From Leuctra nigra (taxonomy: Eukaryota > Arthropoda > Insecta > Plecoptera > Leuctridae): a stretch of DNA of 64,000 bases. The notes beneath the pieces were generated by a model. It was not told where the DNA came from. It saw only the letters and a program-made list of their open reading frames with translations, and did no database searches. Positions 1 to 12,944 of the stretch are shown here, in pieces; position 1 is the stretch's first letter, and each line of letters starts with the position of its first letter. The translations under genes were made by a program, and so were the position numbers. The DNA is taken from NCBI GenBank assembly GCA_934045905.1, contig OW203762.1, positions 13,734,345 through 13,798,344 of the forward strand. The letters are read 5' to 3'.

Positions 1-1507
1 CCTCCCCCCCAATACTTAACCATCCTTGCCACCCACCCAAGTGTATTGCACTGTCCAGAGTGTCGGTACAATTCCCAGTTCCCGAAGTAATCCCAAGAGA
101 GCTCGTTTCTCTATTGACATTATGATGTGGGATCGGGAGACGTTTGTCGAATCCATCTGTCCACGGCGAAACTGAAGCGTATTCGTTATTGATCTATTGG
201 GTTTAACTCATAAACATATCTCGCACTGATCCCAAATCTCACATCTGAAAATCACTGCCTATCTACAGTGAGATTCAGAAGAAAGCGGTCGTAGTGCCCC
301 TGTGCCAGGCAGAGGCAGTGTGCCAGGCAGAGGCAGTGTGCACAGGGGCACTCCGACCGCTTTCTTCTGAATCTCACTGAACATCAAATCACTAATCAGT
401 ATCAATATACGTACACTCGAACAAATAATAACCAGAACTACCTCGAAAGAAAAGGATTGTCTGATAACGGTTTGATGGCATCATCCCATGAAGTCTGTGC
501 TAATGCATTATCTAAATCTAGTATGCGAGCTCTGATTTCATTGATAATAACAAGGATTTATTGTCAAGGAACCTGACCAAGCAGCCAATCTACAGTGCAA
601 TTGCACCGTTTTTTTATTGGTTTGAGTGTACCTTGAAGGGTTTATTTATATATTTGGAATAATTACTTCGGAATAATACTTCCATGACTTTTTCTCCTTT
701 GAAAAAGAAGAATTACGACTAACAAGCAAACCAACGCCATATTTTAGTAAACATCTGTTATGACGAGGAGCTTACAAGTTTACAACTTAGTTGAAGGAGC
801 TTGTAAGTGGCTAACCTCGTAGCTACCGCCTACGCCTAAGATTACATTCCCGTTAGAGGCTTTCAATAACATAATGGCAAGACAATATGCATCCAGGAAG
901 TGTGTGATCAATGATGGTCCATTATGCATCTAGGTAAACTGCAACTTGATGCCCCGCAAATGTCTTCCACTGACTGAAGGTTACACGACCACGAGGTGGA
1001 AGTTTGTGTAGGTTTGTGGTTGATGGAAAGGGGGGGGGGGGCTATAACAATCAATCTGTAATAATATTCCACTTGCGCTACCGATGCACTTTTGTCAAGA
1101 TCAAGGTCCATACTTAGTGCAGCAACTACAAAACAATACCTACCTACTTTCAAAGTAGTAATAAGGCCTAATCAATTTCTGAATTTAAGTAAAAAGAGTG
1201 GCAAAAAGAAGACAGTAGGCAGTCAATACCTATCTGGAACGTGACTCATTTTGAATAATAATATAATTTGCATTTATTCACGTTTATTATGTAGGTATTT
1301 GCATTTACTCGTGAATTTATCTGTGCAAGTTACATACCTAACTAGAAAACCAAGGAAAGATATTATACAATTACATGTTATTTTTTATTTTTTTTGAAGA
1401 AGGAATTTGGGATGAAGGAAATAAGGGGACGTAAAACCGAAAAATCATCATACCTACGCCACTGCTTGACCCATTCCCAAATGCTACGACCCGTCTATCA
1501 AAGTCCC
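1..1507. other. intergenic, no gene seen
   Basis: AT-rich non-coding DNA with short open frames only. It contains the hairpin at 266-379 and a G-run near 1027-1039. I see no splice-bounded coding segment and no homologue of a known protein here. Confidence 0.6.
266..379. repeat. short hairpin element with duplicated 18-mer in the loop
   Basis: Arms 266-304 and 341-379 are reverse complements over 39 bp with one mismatch (arm starts CAGTGAGATTCAGAAGAAAG). The 36-bp loop is two exact tandem copies of CCAGGCAGAGGCAGTGTG (305-322 and 323-340). This could be a tiny non-autonomous inverted-repeat element or the template of a structured RNA; the sequence does not decide. Confidence 0.85.
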
Positions 1508-1815
1508 GTGGCATATCGCCTGATCGCTGGTGGCATTTCGCCTGATTGCCGGTGGCACTTTGCCTGATTGCCCGTGGCACTTCGCCTGATCGCCGGTGGC
1601 ACTTTGCCTGATTGCCCGTGGCACTTCGCCTGATCGCTCGTGACACTTCGCCTGATCGCTGGTGGCATTTCGCCTGATCGCTGGTGGCATTTCACTGGAT
1701 CGCTGGTGGCATTTCGCCTGATCGCTGGTGGCACTTCACCTGATCGCCGGTGGCACTTTGCCTGATTGCCCGTGGCACTTCGCCTGATCGCTGGTGACAC
1801 TTCGCCTGATCGCCG
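1508..1815. repeat. 22-bp minisatellite, 14 copies
   Basis: Fourteen head-to-tail 22-bp units, consensus starting GTGGCACTTCGCCTGATCGC and ending with two more bases (YS). Units differ mainly at C/T positions. Because 22 is not a multiple of three and the unit lacks stops on the minus strand in all frames, several overlapping minus-strand open frames arise (repeats of the RSATGNQAKCH type); these are by-products of the repeat, not genes. Confidence 0.9.
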
Positions 1816-2471
1816 GTGTCAGCGAGGCGCGAATCTTCATGCCCAACGCGCACGAACAAGCGTGCTGCCCACTGACTCACAGCCACAAGGCGCAGGAGAT
1901 GCAAATCTCAGCCCCGGCCAAGTCGTCAGGCCAGATAAGCGCTCGCGGGGATGTAGGTCACTATTGGGGGGTGGGGGTGGGTTTATCACCGACATCGTCA
2001 CGTGGGCTGTAGGAAACACGTCCTAGTTTCCAAACTCACTGATGAAGTTTAATCGTGATTGGACCCGAGGAATTCGGGACGATTCATTTGGAGCAGCCAC
2101 GGCATATCGCAGGTAATCTCCACACTTTGACGCAAGGTGGCGGAAGGCGGGAGATTTCTAGTTGTACAACTCGATAAGTTTTTAACTGTTTCAAGGCATG
2201 AAAATAATTTTATCGGGGTGGAAGTCCACGGAAGAAATGGAATTTGGTCTCGAATAAGGTCAATTATTCTAGCAACCCCAGTTTCAGATAAATTTATTTA
2301 AAAAAATACCCAAGCTTCAAAATACTATCACTTTCCATCTAAGAACAACAAAAAATAAATCTTCGTGGTAAAGATACTGAGAGAAGGGCAAAAGAATTCC
2401 CATAAAATACTCCATTTCTACGTCGTATCAGTTTTTATCGTCAAGAGACCACTCAGAAGAGAAAGGGTTGA

Positions 2472-2813
2472 CTAGACCATGACTAGAAGACTAAACCATT
2501 GAGGTTGACTATCTTCAGAGTTCATTTGAAACGCATTCCACTGTCGATGTCCATCCTCTGGTCTCGTGGTCGAGAAGAGATCCTCGGATATCGTGACGTC
2601 ATGCTTGAACCGCGAGGTATCTGGCCCTCGAGAGCGCGCGGCCCACGGACACGAGGTAGGCGGCGAGCGCCATGTACGGCGCGCGTAGGAGGCGGCGATG
2701 CAGGTGGAGGCCGCCGCGGCAGCGAGGAGGCTGCTTATGGCCACGCCGAGGAGACGGTGACTCATCGTGTGCAGAGCATCACGAGGTGCGAAATGATCGA
2801 GGTTCATCACCAC
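2472..2813 (-). other. GC-rich open segment, unrecognised
   Basis: A minus-strand open frame of 113 codons in a GC-rich patch surrounded by AT-rich DNA. It contains a hydrophobic alanine-rich run (VAISSLLAAAAASTCIAAS) that would fit a membrane helix. A second minus frame in the same patch reads MALAAYLVSVGRALSRARYL and stops soon after. In this window GC-rich islands are often exons (KAT14 exons 5-11, CFAP57 exons 3-17), so this may be an exon or exon remnant of an unknown gene. I see no clear splice boundaries and no family match. Confidence 0.15.
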
Positions 2814-3538
2814 TTAGATGCTACGCCGACACGAGACAGGCGTCGAGCACTTGAGTGTTGGGATGGACAGAGTAGAACAGAGTAGAGGAAGAAAGACATC
2901 ATGTTTGACCTGCCAATACGTGGTGTAGTTGACTTGTCAATTGACAGTGCAACATATCCCATTACCGAGAAAATATACTCGGAAAACGAGTGAAAATGCT
3001 TGTTAAATATGAAAAGGGACAACAGCTAGAGACCGTAAAATGGGCCCCTAAATCAAAAACACCCGAATGGTCACACAGTACGTTAAATTTTGCGCACTCT
3101 TGCCCCACAGTCAGCCCCCCCCCCCCCCCCTTGTTGTAGACATAGTGGGGACTTTTGAAACTAATGAAAACGAACCGTTAGGACTGGAGTTGGTCGAACA
3201 TCCTTGCTGAAAAAGCTTAGCAACATTTATAACCGAGTAGGACGAGCAAGCTGGATTTCACAGCAGGGATGCGCCGATACTGCAAGCCGCCTGCACGAAT
3301 GACAGTCCAGTGCGCTGCACACCGAGCAGCGGAAGAAATTGCACAAGATTCAACCTCTTCTCCCATCACGATCGATTTGGTTATTACCAGGACCATCAAT
3401 CAACCCTTTGAACTGCTTTTAGTCGGAGAGCCGCCGCGAGTTTTCGATTTGCCTAGGACACGGCTTATCGATTGCACGCTGACAGGAGGCGCTCAAAGAT
3501 TCACGTATCGTTAATTTATGTCGCTAGCAACCGTCGTC

Positions 3539-3661
3539 ATGGGCGATATAAACACAAGACACGCGGGAGCGAGAAGTTTAGCGCAGGACCTGGGTCATGA
3601 CCTAGTTAATATTACTTCTTATCACACCTGGGACAAAATAATCCTCCGCCCAAATCAATAA
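3539..3661 (+). pseudogene. possible non-LTR endonuclease fragment
   Basis: A 40-codon frame begins MGDINTRHAGARSLAQDLG, resembling the GD(F/I)N core of LINE AP-type endonucleases (strand with catalytic Asp-Asn). It is preceded in another frame by an open stretch (3269-3514) with phrases such as VGEPPRVFDLPRTRLID, which would require a frameshift to join. If real, it is a decayed retroelement remnant with no intact ORF. The match is short and the call tentative. Confidence 0.25.
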
Positions 3662-4611
3662 CGGAGCATGTGGCTCGTGCCTCCGGACTTGCACAGGTCT
3701 TGAATTCGATCCCCGTGGCCGACCGTCTTGACTGCGTGGATATTCCGAGTCGAGGGGCATGTTCTGGGAAGGTTCCACCGACAATCCGTCCTTCCTTCAT
3801 TCTACAGAGGTGTACATTCCATTGCGTTACCGTGCGACTTTAAAACTCAAAATATGCAATAAAATACATTTTCCAAAAAAGAAGTGTTCTAAAGACTCAA
3901 ATCAGCACAATAAACTTACAATAATTTGCTTGTGGAAGGACAATTATATTCAACCCAAAAGTTGTGAACTAACTATGATATTTTGCAGACAAGCATTCCC
4001 ATGACAGGGGTTGAAGCAATGAGCCGAGTTAAGAGAAAGGACAAGGTCGCCGTTTGAAGGTTCAGTTGCATAAAGGTTAATTAATATTATAATTTAATAA
4101 TCAGCGCAGAATACGATACTGGGAGAAGAGCGGATAGCGAAGGGCGGGCGTGGCCCAGACAGGACTCTCCAAAAGGTAGTAGTATTTTAGAATCATCGCG
4201 ATTCGAAATCATTCACTCTATCAAACATTTCTAAATTATTGCGTCATGAATATACTGTGGGGCTTCCTTCCTAAAGGTCTAGAGAGACTGCAAAGGCTCA
4301 GAGTCCCACTAACTATATTATTGAAAGAAAAAAAACAATTGGGTACAGCAGTCGAGGTATACCTTTACAAAAATTGTCAAGAACTCTAAATGAAATCGAA
4401 GAGGAGGAAAATCTTTTAACCTTGCAGATGGTATAGTAACTCTCTGAATGCAATTGGCAATTTGCTTGTGATTGTCACATTTTAGGTCCGTGAACCTAAT
4501 ATAGAAAAAAGTGTATAATGGAATTCTAAAAAAATAAAAAAGTGTCTGCGTGAAGCCCAATGAATGTTGTTTGACAGCTCACACGTGACATGTGACATGA
4601 GCCTCGCTCTA

Positions 4612-6241
4612 CAGTAAGCGACAGGGCAAGTTGGACCCCAGGTATAATTTCCACCCCTACTGAACCTTCCCCCACCATGCTACCACGCGGCTGACTGCAG
4701 TCTCGGCGAACAATCAGACCTGTCAAAACAAATTGACATGGGTCGATATCCAACCACCTCATTAGTTACAAATATTATTTTAATGCGTTTTTGCTCAAAA
4801 TGATTTAGTTTTTGTCAGATTATTATACTGCCTTAAAATTGAATGTCATACCTCTTTTAAATTTAAAAAATGGTCAATATTTGACTAAACTACGGAAAAA
4901 TGTGTATCACTGCAAATACAGTTGGAAATTCGATATGTCGCCCATAATAAAGTTGCGTTTGTTTCTTTGTTTGTTTCATGAAGTTATATAAACGATCGAC
5001 CAGACAGTTAATAATTGCTAGATTGTATGACGCAACTCCAATTGCATTCATTCAATATTATTGGACAAACATTGATTCTTCAAATTAATAGTTGTGCATG
5101 AATAATTCAAATTATAGTCGCAAATTTTAACAACGAATGAAGATGAATGAATCGCCGTGTTAGTCTTTCACACCAAGTCCAGGATTCTGCTTACGCAAGT
5201 TTGCATACACTGTCAAAACTAAACGACGCTCTTGGCTTGACACTGGCTTCCCTTTCGATCGAGCACTCAAATATTTGTCGGGCGATTGGTCACGAGCTTA
5301 ATGGTCTGCCATGGCGAGTGAAAAACACCCACTGATGCAAATTATTGTCGATAATAATAATATCGTCCTCGAGTAGAATCTCAAGCCCCAAATTTAATGA
5401 CAATCAACAAGAGTCAGCTGTACTAAAAGATAAACATTGGTGATAATATTACCTAAACATCGCTATAACTATTGAGTCCGCCGTCACATCCTCATTCCTT
5501 AGCAATGATCAGATATTAGACCATCTTGCAAGATAACACTTTATTTACCCCAAAGAATCTAATAAATTAGCTGTCAAATTATTACGTTTCTTTGATGATG
5601 TATTTGAATATCATGATATTATTCAAATTGTGTATTGTAACATAAAATCATCAGACGCTGCACACAAACTGCTTGGAAACACGGCGATTCATTCATCTTC
5701 ATTCGTTGTTAAAATTTGCGACTATAATTTGAATTATTCATGCACAACTATTGATTTGAAGAATCAATGTTTGTACAATAATATTGAATGAATGCAATTA
5801 GAGTTGCGTCATACAATCTTGCAATTATTCACTGCCTTGTCGATCGTTTATATAACTTCATGAAACAAACAAACAAACAAACAAACGCAACTTTATTATG
5901 GGCTATAAACCGCGACAAATCGAATTTCCAACTGTATTTGCAGTGATACACCTTTTTCCGTAGTTTAGTCAAATATTGACCAATTTTTAAATTTAAAAGA
6001 GGTATGACATTCAATTTTAAGGCAGTATAATAATCTGACAAAAACTAAATCATTTTGAGCAAAAACGCATTAAAATAATATTTGTAACTAATGAGGTGGT
6101 TGGATATCGACCCATGTCAATTTGTTTTGACAGGTCTGATTGTTCGCCGAGACTGCAGTCAGCCGCGTGGTGGCATGGTGGGGGAAGGTTCAGCAGGGGT
6201 GGAAATTATACCTGGGGTCCAACTTGCCCTGTCGCTTACTG
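4612..6241. mobile_element. foldback element, 1.63 kb, TA target duplication
   Basis: Long inverted arms (about 4612-5165 and 5686-6241, roughly 555 bp each) flank a 520-bp spacer. Ends read CAGTAAGCGACAGGGCAAGT and its reverse complement, bounded by TA on both sides (4610-4611 and 6242-6243), fitting a Tc1/mariner-type insertion. Arms differ by small indels (one arm has an extended ACAA run near 5866-5886). No transposase frame is present, so it is non-autonomous. Confidence 0.85.
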
Positions 6242-6690
6242 TATCATCGCCTGCACCAACAGGTTCACCCTGACATCGCGGCAGAGATAACCTTGTCAAT
6301 CGCGACGCCAAATATAGCGCTCGGCCGCGGCTGTTGGGTAACCCAGTTGCCTGCCTGGTGATTCACCTCGCGTGGAAATAGTAAACATCTGTCTTAGCGT
6401 TCGGCATGGAGTTCAATGCAGGTGAACAGCAGGCGGACACTGATGGCTAAAGCTAGGATGTTTAGGACATGAAATGTCCATAAAGGCAGGCAAATAGTTG
6501 TAGGTAGGCTATCTACCTTGAAACTATTAAAAAAGGACAATAAAATCCCGAAAAATCCCAATTATCGTTAGGCTTTGTCACATTCGTTAAGATATTATTC
6601 GATTTATTGGTTTAGGAGATGAATTTGGAGCAACGTTTTATTTGGAGTAGGCAATTGATATTAAAATTAACTTAAATTATTATAATTATG

Positions 6691-7080
6691 ACGGCTGGGT
6701 AGTGAGTTCGACCTTGAAGAGTTTTTTAATCGATTTTTATCAATATCTTTTACCAATGTACCTAATTGTTAACAAAATAGGGCTATGTAGGTACGCGTAT
6801 TCAGAACTGTTCAATGAAAATAATATCATAGTTTGGAACAAGTTGTTAGTTTTATTTTGTCCAATAGATGTTTAGTGCCATAATTTTACTAATTTTGGGG
6901 TACTAAACATCTGTTGGACAAAGTAAATTTAATAAACCATTACAAGCTATGGAATTATTTTCATTGAACTGTTCTGAATACGCGTGTACATAGCCCTATT
7001 TTGTTAACAATTACATTGGTAAAAGATATTGATAAAAATCGATTAAAAACTCGTCAAGGCCACACTCACTACCACTACCA
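6691..7080. mobile_element. palindromic MITE, copy 1
   Basis: Two imperfect arms of about 190 bp fold on each other; the left begins ACGGCTGGGTAGTGAGTTCG and the right ends with the diverged complement (CTCACTACCACTACC). The centre carries GTTTAGTGCCATAATTTTAC and its complement. The same family recurs at 54581-54890. No coding capacity. Confidence 0.8.
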
Positions 7081-7669
7081 AGCACTCTTATGTGTCAAGC
7101 ACGGTGTCAAGTATCGTTGTTGGTCATCCAAGTGGAGGATAGACATTTTTGTGAAGACAACAATTTTATTTGTTTACCTACCTACTTGAAACAAATATTT
7201 GATACAGGTATTTTTTCAATAATTTAAAAAGGAATTAGCAAGAAAAGGACTGAATTCATTAAAAAAAATAAAAAAATAAAAGGCATTTTCAGGCAAAATA
7301 AAACACTCATTTATAGAGTGTCTGAACAAAAAATTAAAAAAGGATCCTAAACATCCTATATTCCTCTATTCCTATCCCTAGTGATGGCGATGTGAATGAG
7401 AGGATGAGATAACGAGTGATGAGTCTTTGTGGTCGCATGCAAATCAATATCAAGTCGATAAGCACGTAGAAGACATTAGCAAATAATATGTTAGTGGATG
7501 GGATTGGAGCCAAGTTGATTCTTTTTATGTAAAATTTCAACTTGATGATCAGAGTTATTTTCAACCGATGATATGATCTATGATGAGTCGCGCAGTGTGA
7601 CTTTTTATAATCAATATTCATTCTGGAGTAGGAGGCTCCATACTCAAGCAGGGGTACCCAGGGATACCT

Positions 7670-7810
7670 TACGATGCTCAAAATCTTGGCAAGAGCAAGA
7701 TCTTAGCAAAATCTTGTATTTTTCAGCATGGTTGCCAAGAACTAGCTGCGCATCTTGCTGCGATCTTACCAAGATCTTGTCAAGATTTTGCAGCCGAATA
7801 GCACAGAGGA
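7670..7810. repeat. cluster of AAGATCTTG palindromes
   Basis: Several copies or near copies of the palindrome CAAGATCTTG and its halves (AAATCTTG, GATCTTAG) occur in about 140 bp. A comparable cluster lies at 37490-37690, inside the 5.2-kb element, suggesting a short interspersed repeat rich in this motif. Confidence 0.5.
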
Positions 7811-10364
7811 AAAATTCGAAAACATGCAGGTAATTTACTTACCTACCTACAACTTGACTTTGTGGCGTTACCTATTGTTCCATTTAAAACTACGTTTGTT
7901 ATTGTTTAAATCCCAAGCGATTAATTCTGACCGCGATATCCGACTGTTATCAAAGGAAGGAGTGGCTTGTGAACCGACCTAGGTGTACAGCTGTGATTTA
8001 TGATGCTGGGATAGTTCCCAAGGCCATCAAATGGACGTCAACTACCTACCTAGGACGTCACGATATAAGTAGGATCTGGGCAAAACAATAATAGGTAGGT
8101 AGGTACAACTGCAATCTTTGCAGACGTGGGTAGAGCAAATCAAGGATTCAACTAGCGATTCCAGACACGAGTGTTTCTCTCTGAACACATTTTTACAGAA
8201 ATTGTCTGGAGGAAAAGCTGGGGACTTGTTTTCCGGTTAGGGGACGATTCCAGAGACAATAAACTGATTTGTAAGGGTTTGTTTCACAGTTTCTTTTAGA
8301 GAGGGCCAAATGTTGGGACGTTTGCCAGGGCCGTCGCCAATTCCAAGTTATCTTTCTCATCTTCCCCATTATCTCCCAACAACATCATCATCATCTTTCA
8401 CCTGGAGGGTCGCAAAAATACCAAAAACAAAAATAGGGTTCCTGGCACTTTCAGTTCTTTGCTGCTGTTCGTGATGAGATGCAGTGCAAAGTTCCTAATT
8501 GTCTCCACCAGCCGCAGCCCACCGCCCTCATGTCGCAATCACAAGAACAGTAATTCCATCTTCCCGACCGTGTCTGAATCACGTGGCTCTCGTGTCCCCG
8601 GCGCCATAAGACACGGCACGACACAAACTCACACCGACTCGCTGAGAATCCAGAGTCTTTCAGGTAGAGAACTGTTTCACTATCAGACCGCAAAGTTCAC
8701 ACGACTACACTCCGCGCAGAGGAGGCTCATTGCAACGAGACGCCACTCGTTGCGGCGGACAACACAGACGAACGTGCGTCTCGGATGGAAGACACCTAGC
8801 GCGTGGCGGGTGTAGAATCTAAACGGTTGGATTCACACAAGTAAACTGTTCTCTTGGAAAAAGAGTTTTACGTGCAGCGTGGTGGACTTGGATGCACGTT
8901 TAATGATGATTCATGTGAAGTAGGCAATGTGGTTCATGACACTTGCTTATTGATTATTTGGGCGCTAAGGAACGATATTCACCCACAACAATGCAACGCG
9001 AATGACATGGAAATGCTCTAAGGGTGAATATCCAGTGGTTCAGTATCACAATATCGACCTTATAGAAAATCTCAAGGTAAATGGTAAAAATGGGAATTGT
9101 TTCCCACTGGAATTGTTGACTGTATGAGTACCTTTGACTTGCCTATCGTCGTTCTATCTGTATTATGTAGTAACTGAACTAAGTTAGTGACTGGTTAGAT
9201 CTTTAGAGGTAAGTATGAGCGAATCAGTTCATGGATTAAAAATGTCCAATGTCTAAGCATGTCTAAGTCCTAGAAGAATAATCCCACCGTGACCCTACCT
9301 AACAAACAAGAGATCACAATTTCTTCAGTAATAACTACCTAATTAAATGGTAGATAAGTACATACAATGGAGATGTTCTTGAATAATGACCATGACTTAA
9401 TACTCTGTTGCTAACCCAAATTCATTGTCACGAAACGTTCTAAACTGAATGAAACGCTCCACATTTAAATGAAGCAGAGCAGACTGACAGCCCACGAGAA
9501 GTATCTTTTTTTATGGACCATTATGTTGTCACAGACGTTACACTTTCGAGGTCAGAAGCTAACCAACCAGTCTGGGTAAATGCACTGCACATGGAACCCG
9601 CGAATGAGTCATACAGTCATACTATAATTTAGGTGCATGCCCAGACTGAGCTACGAGACAGAGAATGAGATTCCAGTCACTTGTTGAAGTGTCAAGTTTC
9701 ACTTGTAGCTAGCCACTAGAATTTGAAGTGTCAAGTAGGTAGGAGTAGAAATACCTAGTACCTACCAAAATGTATGCTTACAACGAACTAGGTACAATTA
9801 GTTAGACTCAGAAGTCACTGTCATTCACAAGTTGTAGGTATTATACCTAGTAGATAAAGTACCTAACACAAGTCTACCTACAGCCTAGACTAGGTAGTTT
9901 CCAGCATTAGTAGGAGGGGTAAGTATACTTTTCTAAGATTCGCAGAGTGAGTAGGTAAAAGTTTTTTTAGACTCTTGTCAGGACTGTACAGAAATCTGTC
10001 AAAACAGTGGCTTAAGCAGATGTAGGTATACCTAGGGCTGGCTGACAGAAACGTTGTCCCCATGTTAGTGAATTTAGGTAGGAGGTAGTACCTACCTAGT
10101 AGGTGTAGGTAATACCTACCTATTAGCCTATTTAGGCCTTTGTAATATTGTCATATTTGAGTAGAATATAAGACTAGGAAATATGTAGTGCTAACACAAT
10201 ATCAGAAATACCGTTCGATGCTAATTTGCCCACGCACATCATGATGTAGCAGTGAACATTTTCCAGAAATGGCTGTTATAAGCTGTAGGCTACTCACCAT
10301 CCGTTCTTTGAATATCTACACTGGAGCCGTGGGCAATTGTGCATAGTCCTTCCTCCATCGCCGC

Positions 10365-10396
10365 TATATAAAACTCACTCGGCACTAGTATCTCAG
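10365..10396 (+). promoter_or_regulatory. TATA box plus initiator-like site
   Basis: TATATAAAA at 10365-10373 is followed 30 bp later by TCTCAGG, the spacing of an arthropod core promoter. There is no recognisable plus-strand gene directly downstream, so function is unproven. Confidence 0.2.
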
Positions 10397-10956
10397 GATA
10401 GTTTATTAATGAAAATATAATCAAACTAACACCGGTAGGTAGGTAGTAAATAGTAATCCCAACTCCCGAGAATCACAACCGCGTACGAAGCGGCAACGGC
10501 ATTGACTGGTTGAGTTTGACAGTTGGGTTAGCCAGTGGTTTGAATGCCAGCTTGTTGCGAACGGAGTCGAAATCAGCCGAAAACCTAAGCTTGAAGGATA
10601 TGCGTTGATTTTAAACAATCAAATAATAGATACATCACAGTGTTAGTACAAAGCGACCTTTTTATGACTAATAAACATATAAAGTTATGAACAAGTGTAA
10701 CAAACAAAATACCCACAAACACCTCTGAATTTGAAATGGTAAACTTAGTGCAGAATTAAACGACAGAGAGCAGCACTAGCCTGCGTGAAAATTTCTGTCC
10801 AATAGCAAGACTGCGCGGCAGATTTCAAAAGAAAAACTGTTGACAAATAGGAATGGAATGCCAGAGAGAATAAATGCTTTCGAATCAAGTAAAAATGCAA
10901 GACTAATGATAATTCCAAAAAAAAAATTAAGTAGGTAGTAGGTACCTAACTATAGG

Positions 10957-11360
10957 CAGGGACTGAAACTGGCACCGGAACCGAAAAGAACTGTTATTTT
11001 AAGGAACCGGAACCCATATTAATTTTTTAGGTGGAACCGGAATCGGAACTCAATATTAAATATTATTTGGGTTTCATAAGGGATAATTAATTTCATTGAA
11101 TTTTTACTTCATTGTCTTTCAAATCTTAAATTATTTACTACCATTTACAGTTTTTCAAATAAATGATCACCAAATCAAATTAATGTTAGACAAGCATATT
11201 ATGTTCCCAAAAGTCGGTTTAAAAAAATAATTTTAATTATTGTCTGAATTTGATGGAACCGATTGGAACCCATATAGAACCAAAATGGAACCGGAATCGT
11301 TATTTTATTTCTTCCAGAAACCGAAATCAGAACCGATATTCATTTGGGTTCCAGTCCCTG
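10957..11360. mobile_element. hAT-like MITE with GGAACCG motif array
   Basis: Termini CAGGGACTGAAAC and GTTCCAGTCCCTG are inverted repeats with one mismatch. Flanking 8-mers (actatagg, tttataag) match at 5 of 8 positions, so the target duplication is degraded. The interior repeats variants of GGAACCGGAA / GAACCGATA. No transposase frame. Confidence 0.65.
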
Positions 11361-11377
11361 TTTATAAGTATTTTAGA

Positions 11378-12471
11378 ACTAGGAAAACGCTCGGTGTAAC
11401 GCGTTGATGAGCGAGCACTGACACGCACGACATCACCAATCATAGCACGATCCATTCAATCAAAGATAACTAACTATACATTATTTATTACCAATTTTCC
11501 TTGCAACTTTTCATAAACACTCTGGATCAATTAAATAACAGATTATTGTACTGATATTTTTCCATCAATCTCTTTGGACAGATATTCAAACACTTAAAAC
11601 ATCAATAAGTCTGTAAATTCTTGACCGATTGGGCTGGAAATGTGTAAAATATGTGTTTCATAACTGTGAAACACAATCCATATCGTAAAATAATTTTTTT
11701 TAGATAAGGTATACCTATACCTATGTATATGAAATACCAACATTACATATTGACTACATTATGTATTGCAATATGATCCACTAAGAAAAGAATCTGTCTT
11801 ACATTGATATTGAGAATAGCCATCTATAAACTTTGCTTTGCTACATAGAGCAACCCAGAATGCAGTCGAATTTCTGTTTTGAAATGTCATTTCTGACAGA
11901 TATTAAAACTGTCAATAAGTGCATCTATGTTCTTGACTGGTAGGGCTGAAAATTTGTAAAAAAAGAGACAATGTTGGTCTGAACGACCATGCAAAATATG
12001 AGTTTGATTGATCAGATTAATCGAAGACCATTTGATAGGTCAAATGGTGGTGTGGTTATAGGCCGTTTTAAATTAAGTATACAAATGTCAGTAAAATCTC
12101 TATTACTCTTGAAGCTCATTACAGATTTGTAAAAAATCACTTATAATGCTGGTACACATGACCTTGCAAAATTTGGTGATGATCGGTCAAACTATTGCAG
12201 TTATATACACAGAGTTTCCTTCATCCCCATTGCCAAGCTAACTATAACTACACATCAAGTTTCCGATGCAACCAATGGAGCGAACTTGCTGAAAATCATT
12301 TTGACCATAACGAGAATAGTAATTTAAGTTGTGTGAAAAAATTGGCCTGATCCATTACTTCGTTTGGCAGGAGACGCCAAATGCACAAATAAACACACAC
12401 AAAAAAAACACAAAAAACAGAGATTCGAGCCATAAGTTTCAAGTAGAGACGCTCGCTCCGCTCGCTTAATA
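11378..12471. repeat. interspersed repeat family, copy 1
   Basis: Begins AACTAGGAAAACGCTCGGTG and ends GAGACGCTCGCTCCGCTCGC after an A-rich stretch with ACA/AAAC runs. The second copy at 17585-18403 shares start, end and inner blocks such as AGAGACAATGTTGGTCT. The A-rich tract before the tail suggests a non-autonomous retroelement or other dispersed repeat; class is uncertain. Confidence 0.65.
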
Positions 12472-12708
12472 ATAATTCTGGATTTCTTACCAGACCTAAT
12501 ACCTATGTAGGTATTCCTCAATGCTAATAATTATTTTAATATAATATTCTGATATTTTAAACTAAGTAAGTATAGGTATCTTCCTAATAAGTAATTATAG
12601 ATTAATTTATTATATTACTACATATTACAGGAACATTACATGTTACAGGTTGTTTCATAAAGGAAACACAAAAAAGAAATAGTACCTATTTTTTTTAATT
12701 TACTTTGC

Positions 12709-12714
12709 TTTATT
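12709..12714 (-). terminator. candidate polyadenylation signal
   Basis: AATAAA on the minus strand, about 230 bp downstream of the stop codon of the Rho-like gene at 12945-13529. Confidence 0.35.
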
Positions 12715-12944
12715 GATAATGGGCTTAGATACAGTTTGTGATAGATGAAAAATAATCGAATGATAAAAGGTATTAAATAAGAAACATACTGTAAAAACAT
12801 TTACCTCACAAAATTTGAAATGCCAAAAGGCCACCGAGTGAACCGCAGAGCCAATTTTGAATTTTTAACATTGATACCTATTCAAAACAAAATTTTACAG
12901 TCTACCTATGTAAAAAGAAATTTGGATTTTCAGAGTTTATATAA

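Larger units (their letters stand above)
1816..4611. other. intergenic with decayed fragments
   Basis: Mostly non-coding. It includes a GC-rich patch at about 2600-2800, a C-run at 3115-3130 and a retroelement-like patch at about 3200-3800. No intact gene is recognised. The patch at 3660-3730 has a tRNA-like internal promoter B-box similarity (TTGAATTCGATCCCC) and may be SINE-derived; this is weak. Confidence 0.4.
6242..10364. other. intergenic, no gene seen
   Basis: AT-rich DNA with a palindromic repeat (6691-7080), an AAGATCTTG-rich patch (7670-7810) and a more GC-rich stretch at about 8450-8820 with open frames on both strands but no recognisable protein. From 9,700 to 10,140 the sequence is dominated by variants of taggtacctac. 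Confidence 0.5.

Noticed and set aside
1371..1904. Several minus-strand repeat proteins (RSATGNQAKCH type)
   Set aside because: Frame by-products of the 22-bp minisatellite.
8451..8815. GC-rich open frames on both strands
   Set aside because: No family similarity, no clear splice sites; could be an exon or promoter but cannot be supported.
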